From the NCBI RefSeq assembly GCF_036108815.1, contig NZ_CP107985.1, positions 1,116,001 through 1,180,000 on the forward strand: 64,000 nt of DNA, in the 5' to 3' direction. The notes below the pieces were generated by a model. That model was not told where the DNA came from and ran no database searches. It was given only the letters and a program-made list of their open reading frames with translations. Positions 1 to 9,106 of the stretch are shown one piece after another (position 1 is the first letter of the stretch; the number at the start of each line of letters is the position of its first letter). This DNA is from Streptomyces sp. NBC_00353. Its GTDB lineage: Bacteria; Actinomycetota; Actinomycetes; Streptomycetales; Streptomycetaceae. A program made the translations under genes and the position numbers.

Positions 1-57
1 GGCCGCTGCAATCCGCGAGCTGTGGCACCAAGCCGACTTCCCGCTCCTGCGGCCATG
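1..57 (+). CDS. Possible C-terminal end of a gene cut by the window edge
   Basis: Frame 2 is open from the window edge to a TGA at 55-57 and would encode about 18 residues ending in FPLLRP. Only the tail is visible, so neither the product nor the reality of the gene can be settled. The following 58-353 holds no convincing gene. It contains a short run of CATCTGTG/CATCCGTA-like repeats at about 303-330. Confidence 0.2.
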
Positions 58-353
58 AGACGCAAACTCTACGACTTCGAAGTGGCACCCCGACCAGTGC
101 CCGCCGCAGCCGGCCGGCTCGAACACCGCGTCCGAATGAGCGGTGCCGACGGTCGAGCACAGGCCCAGGAATGGGGTTCGCAGGGCTGCAGCCGAGCGGG
201 GCCGGCTGCCGCGACACGCGGGGAAGCCGGTGAACGCTTATTATCGCGTAGAGGGTGTATGGGGTCACCGGGCGCAGGCCGGACACGCGTGCGACCGCCT
301 GGCATCTGTGCATCTGTGCATCCGTACATCCGGCGAGGGGTTCACCCCGCGCC

Positions 354-390
354 GGAAACCCCGGCCCGATTCCGACGGGCCGGGGTTTCC
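354..390 (-). terminator. Rho-independent-type hairpin downstream of the first Gly-rich secreted protein gene
   Basis: A perfect 15-bp inverted repeat (GGAAACCCCGGCCCG and its complement) encloses a 7-base loop, about 20 bases past the stop codon at 411. Almost the same hairpin, including the loop bases, sits at 12919-12953 after the paralogous gene. It is therefore part of the duplicated locus. No strong U-tract is visible, which is common for Streptomyces terminators. Confidence 0.8.
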
Positions 391-410
391 ATGTGATGCG
401 GATGGAACTG

Positions 411-974
411 TTACCACTTGTTGCCGTAGTGGTCCCGGACCACTCGGAAGCTGCCCACGACACCATTGCGAACCTTCACGCCACCGCGGACCTTGCGGGT
501 GAAGACTCCGTTGCTGGTGCTCCAGGGGCCGATGGTGGCGACCGGGGAGCCGTTGTCGCAGGTCGCCCCGCGGAAGAGCTCTACACTCCTGTGGCTGTCG
601 TTGCGAACGTTGAAGCTCCGCGAGCCCAGCCCGCTGACCACAGTGATGCAGCCCTCCTCCGAGCGCGCGGAGTACGACCGCTCGTTGATGAAGATCCGGC
701 CTTCGTACTTGTAGCCGTGGCCACCACCGTAGCCACCGCCACCCCCGTAGCCGCCTCCTTCATTACCCTTCCCACCCCCGTTCCCGCCTGCGTTCCCGCC
801 TTCGCCACCGAGCGGAGCCGCCGCAGGGGCACCCTGCTGGACGGCCGGCGCGGCCTGCTGGACGGACGGAGCGGCCTGCGGGGAACCAGCGGCCGAGGCA
901 TAGGTGATACCGGTAGTGGCGAGGACCGCGGCGCCCACTGCGGCGGCGGTCACGGCGACGGTACGCGTCGTCAT
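411..974 (-). CDS. Secreted Gly/Tyr-rich protein with a conserved C-terminal domain (paralogue A)
   Basis: The protein is 187 residues from the ATG at 974. That ATG has a good ribosome binding site (AAGGGAG, 6 bases upstream), so I prefer it to the longer frame starting at 1052. The N-terminus is a signal peptide of the form MTTRTVAV followed by an Ala/Gly/Thr-rich hydrophobic stretch to about residue 27. Next comes an Ala/Pro/Gln linker with repeated VQQ(A/G)AP units, a GGGYGG-type linker, and a roughly 100-residue globular tail. The tail has two cysteines (in GCIT and ATCDNG), which probably form a disulfide outside the cell. It closely resembles the protein at 12974-13699. I do not recognise the tail domain, and no enzymatic motif is visible. 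Codon use looks native. Confidence 0.85.
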   Translation of the reverse strand: MTTRTVAVTAAAVGAAVLATTGITYASAAGSPQAAPSVQQAAPAVQQGAPAAAPLGGEGGNAGGNGGGKGNEGGGYGGGGGYGGGHGYKYEGRIFINERSYSARSEEGCITVVSGLGSRSFNVRNDSHRSVELFRGATCDNGSPVATIGPWSTSNGVFTRKVRGGVKVRNGVVGSFRVVRDHYGNKW

Positions 975-1290
975 GTCATTCTCCCTTGTCTCTGAGGGTC
1001 GGCCGGGCAACCGGCCTGAAATGAACGTACTTATGGGACCTTTACCTGTCATGTCGGATATGCGTAAAGCGTGACTCCAGGGGGCCGATCGGGCGTATCG
1101 GCGAGATCTGATACATCGTCAAAACGCTTATAAGTAGGCCTATATGACATACGACTAGGCCTTCTGGGTGACTTCGTGGCACCGCTCACCCTCTCGGCAG
1201 CATGCCGCCGGATCCCAGTGCCCAAAGCCGCTCCTCATGTCCCTGAACGAGCGTCACCGACGCTCACCCCCGCCGCCCCGGCCGCCGCAG

Positions 1291-1735
1291 CGGCCCGATC
1301 GCGCCCTCCTCGCACACCAAGACGGAGCCGTCGGCACCGCCTCGGCCCACCCTGACGACGAGACACTCACCAACCCGGCCCGACAGTGCAGCCCCGGCCG
1401 GCCTCCGATGCGCGCCCGACAGATCCATGGCGCATGAGGGGGTGACACCACACCGATGACGTCAGGGCCGTCACCGTCCGGCGACGCTGCTGGCACGGGG
1501 GCATGGTCCAGCAGAGCGGCGAACCAGTGACGGCCGTCGACCAGCATGGTGAAGCGCCGCACGTACCTCGCGATCCGCAACGCGGACGGGGACGTGCGTA
1601 CGTCTTGCAAGCAGCTCGACTTGGCGCCGGTCGCTGCCTTGCCCCGCCCCCGCCCCGCGACGCACGGCGCCGGTTCCCGACCGGAGATCGCCGAGCAGTA
1701 GGCTCATTCCGCAACACGACGCGAAGGGAAGCTCA
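1291..1735. other. Gene-free stretch before the FAD oxidoreductase
   Basis: No frame here looks like a real protein. The open frames are Arg/Pro-rich shadows of high-GC DNA. The last 15 bases hold the ribosome binding site (GAAGGGA) of the next gene. Confidence 0.5.
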
Positions 1736-3109
1736 GTGGCGCGGGTTGCGGTGATCGGTGGGGGTATCTGCGGGCTGGGGACGGCGCTCATGCTTGGCCG
1801 GCGGGGCCACATGGTCACGTTGTTCGAGCAGGACGCACGGGAGACCGGAGAGGACCTGAACCGGGACTTCTTCCACTGGGACAGGCCCCGAGTCCCGCAG
1901 GCCATCCAGCCCCACTCTCTCCTCGCGCCTGTGCGCACTGTATTGCGCACCGAGACCCCTGATGTCTACGCGGACCTGCTGGCACGTGGAGCCTGGGAGT
2001 ACCACGAGTTCGACTGGTTCGGTGAGCATCCGCCGCATCGGGCCGGCGATGAGGACTTGGTGACCCTGCGTACCCGCCGCATCGTGCTGGAGGCCGCCTT
2101 GACCGCGGCCGTGCGGCGGGAACGCTCCGTTGAGGTGCGGCGAGGCTGCCGGGTGCGCGCCCTCACCATCGGGGAGGGCCGTCCTGCCCGGGTCACCGGC
2201 GTGCAGGTGGGCACGGAGATGCACCAGGCGGACCTCGTCGTCGATGCGTCCGGTCGTCGCTCGCCGGTTCCCGCCTGGCTGATCGCGGCCGGCTGCCGCC
2301 CGCCCGTGGTCGACAGCCACCGCACCGGGATCGCTTATCTGTGCCGCTGGTACCGCCTGCGTACCGACGGCCCGCGTGCCCCCGGGCGAGTGAAGACCGG
2401 CTCGGCCGCACCGTTCGCGCTCGCCGGCGTCTTCCCTTCCGACAACGACACCTTCGCGGTGAGCCTGGTGCTCTCCACGGGTGATCCGACCCGCGGCGCG
2501 CTCACCGACCCTGCCGTGTTCGAGGCCGTCGCTCGCCGCTTCCCCGCAACCGCCGCCTGGCTCGACCTGGCCCCCGAACCGCAGTCAGCCGTCCTGGCGA
2601 TGGCCGGCCTGGACAACCGCTGGACCGCCCTCGCCGACGATGACGGACCTGTCGTCACCGGCCTGGTCAACGCCGGGGACAGCCTCATCCACACCAATCC
2701 CACCTTTGGTCATGGCGCGGCCCTCGGCCTGCGTACCGCCCAGCACCTCGCCACTCATGTCGACCAGATCGCCGCGGACCTCATCGGCTACCACACCTGG
2801 ACAGCAAAGGCCCTCCGCCCCTGGTTCGATGCGCAGGTGACGGCCGACCGCGCCGACGAGCAACGCCTCGCCGATGGCTCACCACCCGCAGATCGGCGGG
2901 CTGCCGCCCTGACCGCTTGCGCCTTTGACGATCCCGTCGTCATGAGAGCCCGAGCCCAGGTACGCCATCTCCTGCGACCAGCCGACGACGCCTACGGCAC
3001 CGACGAAGTGGACCGACACGTCACCGCCTGGCTGGCTGCCCACCCAGACTTCTCGCCAAAGCACGACGGACCGACCCGAGATCAGTGGGACGCACTCATC
3101 CCGAGCTGA
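1736..3109 (+). CDS. FAD-dependent oxidoreductase (monooxygenase/halogenase-like fold)
   Basis: The product has 457 residues from a GTG start, with GAAGGGA at a proper distance. The N-terminus has the Rossmann dinucleotide motif GGGICG (residues 8-13) for the FAD ADP moiety. A DG-type motif (ADLVVDASG, about 165-173) and a GD motif (AGDSLIHTNPTFGHG, about 313-327) complete the fingerprint of aromatic-hydroxylase-type flavoproteins. Such enzymes usually use NAD(P)H and oxygen to oxidise a small molecule. The substrate cannot be read from the sequence. The gene stands alone and ends before a strong hairpin at 3203-3240. It could also be a reductase such as a geranylgeranyl-reductase relative, but the spacing fits the hydroxylase group better. 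Confidence 0.8.
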   Translation: MARVAVIGGGICGLGTALMLGRRGHMVTLFEQDARETGEDLNRDFFHWDRPRVPQAIQPHSLLAPVRTVLRTETPDVYADLLARGAWEYHEFDWFGEHPPHRAGDEDLVTLRTRRIVLEAALTAAVRRERSVEVRRGCRVRALTIGEGRPARVTGVQVGTEMHQADLVVDASGRRSPVPAWLIAAGCRPPVVDSHRTGIAYLCRWYRLRTDGPRAPGRVKTGSAAPFALAGVFPSDNDTFAVSLVLSTGDPTRGALTDPAVFEAVARRFPATAAWLDLAPEPQSAVLAMAGLDNRWTALADDDGPVVTGLVNAGDSLIHTNPTFGHGAALGLRTAQHLATHVDQIAADLIGYHTWTAKALRPWFDAQVTADRADEQRLADGSPPADRRAAALTACAFDDPVVMRARAQVRHLLRPADDAYGTDEVDRHVTAWLAAHPDFSPKHDGPTRDQWDALIPS

Positions 3110-3202
3110 GCGCTTGCCCCGCACCTCACCTTCCGCGGCACCCGCCCCTTGCCGCTGCTCACTCCCGGGCTCTCCGCAGCCCGGGGCTTGCGCCTGGGCC
3201 TG

Positions 3203-3240
3203 GCCGGCTCCCGTAGCCATGTGCGGTCACGGGAGCCGGC
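3203..3240 (+). terminator. Hairpin terminator of the FAD oxidoreductase gene
   Basis: A perfect 12-bp inverted repeat (GCCGGCTCCCGT and complement) with a 14-base loop lies about 95 bases past the stop. A second, smaller hairpin (CCCGGGCT / AGCCCGGG) lies just before it at about 3166-3185. Confidence 0.7.
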
Positions 3241-3364
3241 TCCGACCCACCCACTCCACTCTGCTGCCCCGCCATTTTCACCCAGCTGGACGGCGCGGCC
3301 GGGCTCAACAGCGACAAGGCGTGAACGCTGAGGTGGTCCAGGCCTCAAGGGAAGCGAGAACGGC

Positions 3365-4330
3365 ATGACCGCATTGGCGATCTCCGGCGGACGGCATCGA
3401 ATACTGCGTGCACACGTCACCGTGGCTGGATGTGCCCTGGCCCTGTGCGTGTACGCAGCAGCCCCAACCACCGCGGACGGCGCCACTTCCGGTGCGAAAC
3501 CCACCGTGGTCCTGGTGCATGGGGCGTTCGCGGATGGATCCAGCTGGGACGGGGTCATCTCACGGCTCGAGCGCAGCGGATACACCGTCATCGCGCCCGC
3601 CAACCCGCTGCGCGGCCTGTACAACGACTCCACCTACATCGCGTCCGTACTGGACAGCATCAAGGGCCCGGTCGTGCTGGTGGGCCACTCCTACGGCGGC
3701 GCTGTGATCAGCTCGGCCGCGGCCGACAACCCCCGGGTGAAGTCGCTGGTGTACGTGTCGGCTCTGATGCCCGACGTGGGCGAGAGCGGCATGTCCCTGG
3801 CCGCACGGTTCCCCAGCGAACTGAGCACCGCCACCAGGTCTGTCCCGTATCGAGAAAGCGGCCGCAGCGGGACCGACCTGTATCTCAAGCGCGACAAGGT
3901 CCACCAGGTCTTCGCCGCCGACCTGCCGAAGAGCGAGGCCAATCTGCTGGGGGTCACCCAGCGGCCCGTCGCTACGACCGCGTTCTCCGAGAAGGCCAAG
4001 GTCGCGGCCTGGAAGCACATCCCGTCCTGGGCACTCGTCGGCCGGCAGGACAAGACCATCAACCCGGATCAGGAACGCTTCCAGGCGAAGCGCGCCGGTG
4101 CGCACACGGTGGAGATCAACTCCTCCCATGTGTCCTTGATCGCCCACCCCGAGGCGGTCGCCGACCTGATCCTGCAGGCAGCCGCGGCTTCCTCCCCCGC
4201 CCGATCGTCCCTGGCGACCACCGGGTCCGTGTATGACGCGCGCGCCGAGGCCGGCATCGCCGGGGCGTCCCTGGTCGTCGGCACAGGTGCCATCCTCCTC
4301 GGCCGACGACTGCGACGCCGGCTCCCCTGA
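3365..4330 (+). CDS. Exported alpha/beta hydrolase with an LAxTG cell-wall sorting signal
   Basis: The 321-residue product has an N-terminal export signal (charged start, hydrophobic residues about 16-35). An alpha/beta-hydrolase domain follows. The oxyanion region is VHGAF (51-55), the nucleophile elbow GHSYGG carries Ser109, the probable acid is Asp229 in GRQDKT, and His255 lies in SSHVSL. The C-terminus has LATTG at 283-287, then a hydrophobic segment and a GRRLRRRLP tail. This is the layout of a sortase substrate, and LAxTG is the motif used by class E sortases of streptomycetes. I infer an enzyme covalently held on the cell wall. The domain resembles esterases and aryl-ester hydrolases acting on small esters. 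The substrate is unknown, and no sortase gene is in this window. Confidence 0.85.
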   Translation: MTALAISGGRHRILRAHVTVAGCALALCVYAAAPTTADGATSGAKPTVVLVHGAFADGSSWDGVISRLERSGYTVIAPANPLRGLYNDSTYIASVLDSIKGPVVLVGHSYGGAVISSAAADNPRVKSLVYVSALMPDVGESGMSLAARFPSELSTATRSVPYRESGRSGTDLYLKRDKVHQVFAADLPKSEANLLGVTQRPVATTAFSEKAKVAAWKHIPSWALVGRQDKTINPDQERFQAKRAGAHTVEINSSHVSLIAHPEAVADLILQAAAASSPARSSLATTGSVYDARAEAGIAGASLVVGTGAILLGRRLRRRLP

Positions 4331-4576
4331 TGGCGGACCGGGACGACGCAATACCTGACGGACGGCTGACGACGACCCGAAGGCGCGGAGTCGATCGCCC
4401 AGGGGCCACGGTGTCTCAGGGCATCCAGGACGCGTTCTGGATGCCCCGCATGCAGAAGTACCTGGCCGCGACAATTTCGTGCCGCACCCACTCCGGCGCG
4501 CCGCCTTGCACTCATCGGTTGTCGACGGATGCAGGTGGCCCGCAAGGTGACGCAAGCCCGGCGGCAGCAGAGAGAG

Positions 4577-6361
4577 TCACAGATCGAGGATGAGATCCGC
4601 GGGTGGCTGTGAGCAGCAGATGAGCGCGTTGCCCTCGGCCGGTAGGTCGATGGGGTCGGGAGAGTAGTCGACACGGCCGGACACGACTGCGGTCTCGCAG
4701 GTGTGACAGACACCGGTGCGGCACGACCACTGCACTGGGACGTCGCATGCCTCGGCGAGTTCCAGGAGTGTGCCGTAGCCGGGGTCCCAGGGAACGGTCA
4801 GACCGCTGCGGGCGAAAGAGACGGAGGGGCCGGTGCCTGGTCCGGGTGGATGAGCGGGCGGATGGGGGGACGGCACATCGGTCGGGACCACTCCGGGCGT
4901 AATCGCGGTAACGGATCCGAAGGTCTCTGTGTGGATCCGTGCAGGGTCCAGGCCGCAGTCCACGAGTGCTTTTGTCATGTCGTCCATGAACCCCACCGGA
5001 CCGCAGATGTAGGCGTTTGCGTCCGACGGGAATTCAAGGCCCTCGAGCAACTGAGCGGTGAGCCGGCCGGTGGAGGTGTAGTCGTCGCCGAGACTGTCGT
5101 CGTCGCGCGGGCGACTGTAGGAGACATGCCGTCGGCCGGACGGAAGGCGCGACAGCAGGGTGCTTGCTTCGTGGGCGAAAGGATGCTCCGCGCCGTCCCG
5201 AGCTCCGTGGACCCACCACACCGGGCGAGCATCAAGGGTGTCGGCCAGCGCATGGAGCATCGCGAGCACCGGAGTGGCCCCGACGCCGGCGGAGACCAGC
5301 ACGATGGCTGCCTCGTCTCTGGCAAGGGTGAATGTGCCTCGCGGGGCAGCCACATCCAGGACGTCGTCGACCGCGACGTGTTGATGCAAGTAACTGCTGC
5401 CCACACCATGGGGTTCCTGTTTGACGCTGATCCGGTATTGCGCGTCTCCGGGGCGACCGGACAGGGAATAGCTGCGAATAACCGGCGCGCCCTGTGGATC
5501 GGGGCGCATCCGGACTGTGACGAACTGGCCGGGCAGCGCTGCGGGAAGTGGACTGCCGTCGGTGGCAGCGAGGGAGACGGAGAAGATGCTCCTGCTCTCC
5601 GGGGCGATGCGCGTGACCACCAGGGGACGGAAGCCCGGCCAGGCCGGCGGCGGGCTGGTCGCGGCGGACGTCAGGCCCGTATTGCCTCCCGTGTTGCCTG
5701 TTGACCAGCCCTTCGAGTCATAGTCGTCCAGAAGCGACTGCATGGATGACTTCCAGCCGGGGCTGAGCGCGGGAATGCGGAGGGCCCGCTCCACCTGGGA
5801 ACGCGCGCGCCCGGGTTTGTAGAGGACCGCGTCGATCTCCGCGACGGTCATGGCTTCCGGCCCCGTGGAGACTTTGACGATCTCGTCTCCGGCCTGGACG
5901 GAACCCTCGGCCAGCACCTTGAAGTAGAAGCCGGGGCGTCCATGGGCGACCAGCAGGGCGGGCATCTGCGCTTCGTCCATGCGAAGGCCTACGCGGTAGC
6001 AAGTCACCCGGGGCTGCGTTACTTCGAACAGCGCATCGCCGATGCGGTACTGGTCGCCGATGCACACTTCGTCGTCGGGCAGGCCGTCCACGGTGAAGTT
6101 CTCACCGAACTGGCCATGAGTGAAATCGTTGCGGTGCAGGTACTTCTGCCAGTGCCTATAGGAGTCCACCTGGTACACCAGCACTGCCCGGTACGGCCCG
6201 CCGTGACCGGCAAGGTCGCCCTGGCCGTCTCCGTCGATGTTCAGTTTCCTGACCATCCGCGGGCCCGTGACCGGCTGCTTCCACACACCCGTATGCGTCA
6301 CTCGGCCCTTCCAGGGAACATCCCGGGGCATCCCGACATTCACCGCGATGAGCGTGGCCAT
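4577..6361 (-). CDS. MOSC domain fused to ferredoxin-NAD(P) reductase and a 2Fe-2S ferredoxin
   Basis: The protein has 594 residues and three modules in one chain. Residues 1 to about 215 are a YiiM-like MOSC domain with the characteristic Cys121 (VTCYRVG), which in this family binds the molybdenum cofactor or its sulfur. Residues about 240-490 form a reductase with the FAD motif RSYSLS (296-301), the pyridine nucleotide motif GVGATP (359-364) and CGPVGF (453-458). Residues about 510-594 are a plant-type 2Fe-2S domain with Cys547, Cys552, Cys555 and Cys582/583. Electrons could flow NAD(P)H-flavin-FeS-Mo in one polypeptide, as in N-hydroxylated compound reduction or other MOSC-dependent reductions. 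The substrate is an inference only. It runs convergently with the hydrolase upstream and has no obvious operon partner. Confidence 0.9.
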   Translation of the reverse strand: MATLIAVNVGMPRDVPWKGRVTHTGVWKQPVTGPRMVRKLNIDGDGQGDLAGHGGPYRAVLVYQVDSYRHWQKYLHRNDFTHGQFGENFTVDGLPDDEVCIGDQYRIGDALFEVTQPRVTCYRVGLRMDEAQMPALLVAHGRPGFYFKVLAEGSVQAGDEIVKVSTGPEAMTVAEIDAVLYKPGRARSQVERALRIPALSPGWKSSMQSLLDDYDSKGWSTGNTGGNTGLTSAATSPPPAWPGFRPLVVTRIAPESRSIFSVSLAATDGSPLPAALPGQFVTVRMRPDPQGAPVIRSYSLSGRPGDAQYRISVKQEPHGVGSSYLHQHVAVDDVLDVAAPRGTFTLARDEAAIVLVSAGVGATPVLAMLHALADTLDARPVWWVHGARDGAEHPFAHEASTLLSRLPSGRRHVSYSRPRDDDSLGDDYTSTGRLTAQLLEGLEFPSDANAYICGPVGFMDDMTKALVDCGLDPARIHTETFGSVTAITPGVVPTDVPSPHPPAHPPGPGTGPSVSFARSGLTVPWDPGYGTLLELAEACDVPVQWSCRTGVCHTCETAVVSGRVDYSPDPIDLPAEGNALICCSQPPADLILDL

Positions 6362-6633
6362 CGGTGCATCTCCCTGGTCGAGCGGACCATCCCCACCGAT
6401 GCCACGCTAATACGCCGACTTTCGATGGTGAGTCAGGACACGAGACTCAATGCCGTGCACTGAGTTCCTTCCCACATCGGTCCGCGGCCGACAGAGCCTG
6501 GTGTCGGAAGCCGCTGTCGTACCGAGTGCTTCGTCCGGCGGTGGCGCAGGGGTTCCCGGTCGGGGCGGTCTCCCCGTGGCCCAGACATGAGAGCAGCCAG
6601 GTATCCATGGTGACGGCATTCCCGGTCATGCTC

Positions 6634-7272
6634 TCAGGGACTGGTTGCACCATGGGGCAGCCCTGAAATGAATTCCTCCGCTGTGAGGATGGCGTGGGCA
6701 TAGGTGGGAGCGTTGAGTTCGAACGTCGCTTGCATCTCCTCAGGGCGGAAGGCGGCGATGGCGTCCTTGATCAGCGTGACGTGATAGCCGAGCTCCTGGG
6801 CGAAACGCGCGGTGGTTTCGATGCAGGTGTTCGCCCGCATGCCGATCAGCACGATCCTTGAGACATGATGCTGTTTCAGCAGGAAGTCCAGGTCAGTGTT
6901 GGCGAAGCCGCTGGCGGACCAGTGTTCGTGCACGCGAAGTTCTCCCTCGCGCGGCTGGAAGTCCGGGTGGAACTCCCCGCCCCACGTACCCGCGGCAAAG
7001 ACCTGCCCCTTGTGCGTTGCCTCCTGGGAGGGGGACAGGTACGCCCACGTGTCGTAGTCGCCCGGGGAAGTCCGCCGGTGTGGCACGAACATGATGCGCA
7101 GTCGGGAGGCACGGGCGGCTGCCAAGACTTGGCGCATGTGGTCGAGGAGACCGACTTGCTCGGCAACCGCCTTTGTTCGCGGCCACAGCTTCCCGCCCTC
7201 GGACAAGAAGTCGTTGTACGGGTCAACCACAAGCAGTGCGGTGCTCTCGCTGGTGTAGCCGGGGTCGTTCAT
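6634..7272 (-). CDS. Isochorismatase-family cysteine hydrolase
   Basis: The product has 212 residues from the ATG at 7272, supported by AGGGGAG 7 bases upstream. A longer frame from 7455 adds an implausible Cys-rich leader. The fold signature is an early Asp (VVDPYNDF, Asp17) and the nucleophile Cys150 in RANTCIE, followed by the YHVTLIKDA strand. Where many members carry the catalytic Lys, this one reads EHWSASGF, a pattern I recall from one subclade. Members hydrolyse C-N or C-O bonds in small amides, biurets, nicotinamide or isochorismate. The exact substrate cannot be told. The stretch 7273-7740 upstream has no recognisable gene. Confidence 0.85.
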   Translation of the reverse strand: MNDPGYTSESTALLVVDPYNDFLSEGGKLWPRTKAVAEQVGLLDHMRQVLAAARASRLRIMFVPHRRTSPGDYDTWAYLSPSQEATHKGQVFAAGTWGGEFHPDFQPREGELRVHEHWSASGFANTDLDFLLKQHHVSRIVLIGMRANTCIETTARFAQELGYHVTLIKDAIAAFRPEEMQATFELNAPTYAHAILTAEEFISGLPHGATSP

Positions 7273-7740
7273 GCCAAGACTCCCCTGGTATGTCGTTCCG
7301 GCCGGTGGCGGACAGTCGTCCATAAGGCACGAATGCGTCGCCAGGCCTGGGGTGGGTGGTGGCCAGCCCTTGAGGAAGTCCAGCAGCTCGGCCATGAAGG
7401 CCTGCTTGTTCCTGGAGCAGCGCCGATCGCAACTACCGTCACAGACGCTGCTCACGCCCCGCTCCGGCCGTCAGCTTCGACCATAGAACGGGACATGTCG
7501 GGGCGCCACGTTGAGCCGAACCGGAGATGCTCCCCGTCGACGTGCCACATGTCCGCGCTGCTCGTCCACGCATCCGTCCCGCAGATCCGCAGGCACGACC
7601 ATGACCGGGGCGGAACCCAAACATCCGGTTGCGTTCTGCCGGGGTGCCACTGAGACGGTGAACCTGAGAGTGCGTCGGCTGTGGTGAAAGAGAGAGTCCC
7701 CTCACTCACTCACTGGGAACACTGGGCACGATGACGACCC

Positions 7741-7870
7741 TTGACATCCTCCCCCTCGTGAACGAGGGGGATTCCTCACTTCGCAGTGAGGGGTTCCTGC
7801 TTCACAGCAGGTTGCCCCGTCCGGGAGGACTCCCGTTGAGGTCTTACACCCGCTCCACAGGCTGTAACCG
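7741..7870 (-). ncRNA. Candidate TnpB guide RNA (omega-RNA) region
   Basis: In characterised tnpB elements the guide RNA overlaps the 3' end of tnpB and the right end, and its guide is read from flanking DNA. Here the last codons plus the right-end hairpins (one at about 7745-7770, another around 7776-7805) have that placement on the minus strand. The guide would then be the bases just below 7741. This is placement by analogy only. Confidence 0.3.
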
Positions 7871-8972
7871 CCAGTCCGGCGGCCAAAATGTTGCATGCCG
7901 CGTTCACGTCGCGGTCATGCGCCGCACCGCAGCCGCACGTCCACTCGCGGACGTTCAACGGCAGCTTGTCCTGGACAGTGCCGCATGCGGAGCACAGTTT
8001 GGTGGAGGGGAACCAGCGGTCGATGGCGACCAGGTTTCTGCCGTACCACGCGCACTTGTACTCCAGCATGGACCGCATGTCCGTCCAGGCCGCGTCCGAG
8101 ATGGCGCGGGCCAGACTCCTGTTCTTGACCATGTTGCGGACGGTCAGGTCCTCGATCACGATCGTTTGGTTCTCACGAACGAGCCGAGTGGTGAGCTGAT
8201 GCAGGAAGTCCCGGCGCCGGTCAGCGATCCGGGCGTGCACCTTGGCGACCTTGATGCGGGCCTTGTCCCGGTTGCGGGAGCCCGTCTCCTTCTTCGCCAG
8301 GACCCGCTGGGCCTTGGCCAGACGCGTGCGGTCCCGGCGCTCGTGCCGGGGGTTGGTGATCTTCTCGCCAGTGGACAGCGCCACCAGAGTAGTGATCCCC
8401 GCGTCGATACCCACAGCGGTGTCCAGGGCCGGAAAGGGTCTGACGGATGCATCCTCGCACAGCATGGACACGAACCAGCGGCCCGCACTGTCCTGGGACA
8501 CGGTCACCATGGACGGCTCCGTACCCTCGGGGAGAGGCCGGGACCACACGATCGCCAGTGGACTCTTCATCTTCGCGAGCGTCAGCGCACCGTCTCGATA
8601 GGTGAACGCCGACCTGGTGTACTCCGCACAGCGGCGGTTCCTCTTCTTCGACTTGAACCGGGGGTACTTCGCCCGGCCCTCGAAGAAGTTCGAGAACGCC
8701 CCTTGCAGATGCCGCAGCGTCTGCTGCAGCGGCACCGACGACACCTCACAGAGAAAGGCCAGCTCCTCAGTCTTCTTCCACTGCGTCAGCATCGCCGACG
8801 TAGCGTTGTAGTTCACCCGTTCCTGACGCTGGAACCACGCCACCGTGCGGGCTTCCAACGCCAGGTTGTAGACCTTGCGCACACACCCGAACGTGCGCGA
8901 CAGCTCCGCTGCCTGCTCGTTCGTCGGGTGGAAGCGGTACTTGAACGCCCGCTTCACCAGCTCGGTCTTCAC
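7776..8972 (-). CDS. tnpB: RNA-guided DNA endonuclease TnpB
   Basis: The protein has 398 residues, the normal size for TnpB. It starts with an N-terminal KAFKYRF-like wedge segment. The RuvC-type nuclease has all three acidic residues: Asp190 (VGIDAG), Glu274 (IVIEDL) and Asp355 (DRDVNAA). A zinc ribbon lies between the last two, with Cys327, Cys330, Cys346 and Cys348. All catalytic parts are present, so the protein is probably active. TnpB nucleases cut DNA matching a guide next to a short target-adjacent motif and help the element persist at its site. The start MKTELVK is the only sensible start. Confidence 0.92.
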   Translation of the reverse strand: MKTELVKRAFKYRFHPTNEQAAELSRTFGCVRKVYNLALEARTVAWFQRQERVNYNATSAMLTQWKKTEELAFLCEVSSVPLQQTLRHLQGAFSNFFEGRAKYPRFKSKKRNRRCAEYTRSAFTYRDGALTLAKMKSPLAIVWSRPLPEGTEPSMVTVSQDSAGRWFVSMLCEDASVRPFPALDTAVGIDAGITTLVALSTGEKITNPRHERRDRTRLAKAQRVLAKKETGSRNRDKARIKVAKVHARIADRRRDFLHQLTTRLVRENQTIVIEDLTVRNMVKNRSLARAISDAAWTDMRSMLEYKCAWYGRNLVAIDRWFPSTKLCSACGTVQDKLPLNVREWTCGCGAAHDRDVNAACNILAAGLAVTACGAGVRPQRESSRTGQPAVKQEPLTAK

Positions 8973-9106
8973 ATCTCACAAACTATCAGCTCTGTTCGTG
9001 AGATCGGAACGGATACGCACCTGGACTCCGCCGCTTCGCAGCTCCGGGCCAAGGATGCGTTTCCTCCCCGAGCCAAAGCACGGGGTATCCACGCAAGGAG
9101 TTCGGG

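Larger units (their letters stand above)
354..1290 (-). repeat. Copy A of a diverged duplicated locus (terminator, gene, upstream region)
   Basis: This block and 12919-14050 share the same order: hairpin terminator, Gly/Tyr-rich secreted protein gene, and a conserved upstream region. Shared upstream pieces include AACGTACT, CTGTCAT followed by TCGG, GTGACNCCAG, and a CTCACCCT-TCGGCAGC block at about 1188-1203. Similarity fades near 1290. This is a dispersed paralogous duplication, not a recent exact repeat. The part between the gene and 1290 has no other visible gene. Confidence 0.7.
7741..9095 (-). mobile_element. IS200/IS605-superfamily element carrying only tnpB
   Basis: The boundaries are inferred from hairpins. 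The right end at 7741-7780 carries a CCTCCCCCTCGT / ACGAGGGGGA hairpin and ends in the strand-reversed form GGGGGAGGATGTCAA. The left end near 9062-9090 has CCCCGAGCC / GCACGGGG. No tnpA (Y1 transposase) is present, so movement would need a transposase supplied elsewhere. The left end lies only about 12-20 bases before the start codon of the next gene (9107). Exact tips need comparison with an empty site. Confidence 0.65.

Noticed and set aside
303..330. CATCTGTG repeats as a regulatory array
   Set aside because: Only two or three imperfect units are present, and no gene start is close enough to make use of them.
1254..1610. Possible 118-residue protein on the minus strand
   Set aside because: The middle (RRFTMLVDGRHWFAALLDHA) looks protein-like, but the rest is shadow-like and no ribosome binding site was found.
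7452..7709. 85-residue minus-strand frame before the isochorismatase-like gene
   Set aside because: It starts plausibly, but has a Trp/Ser/Arg-rich make-up without recognisable motif, and it overlaps the region just outside the TnpB element.
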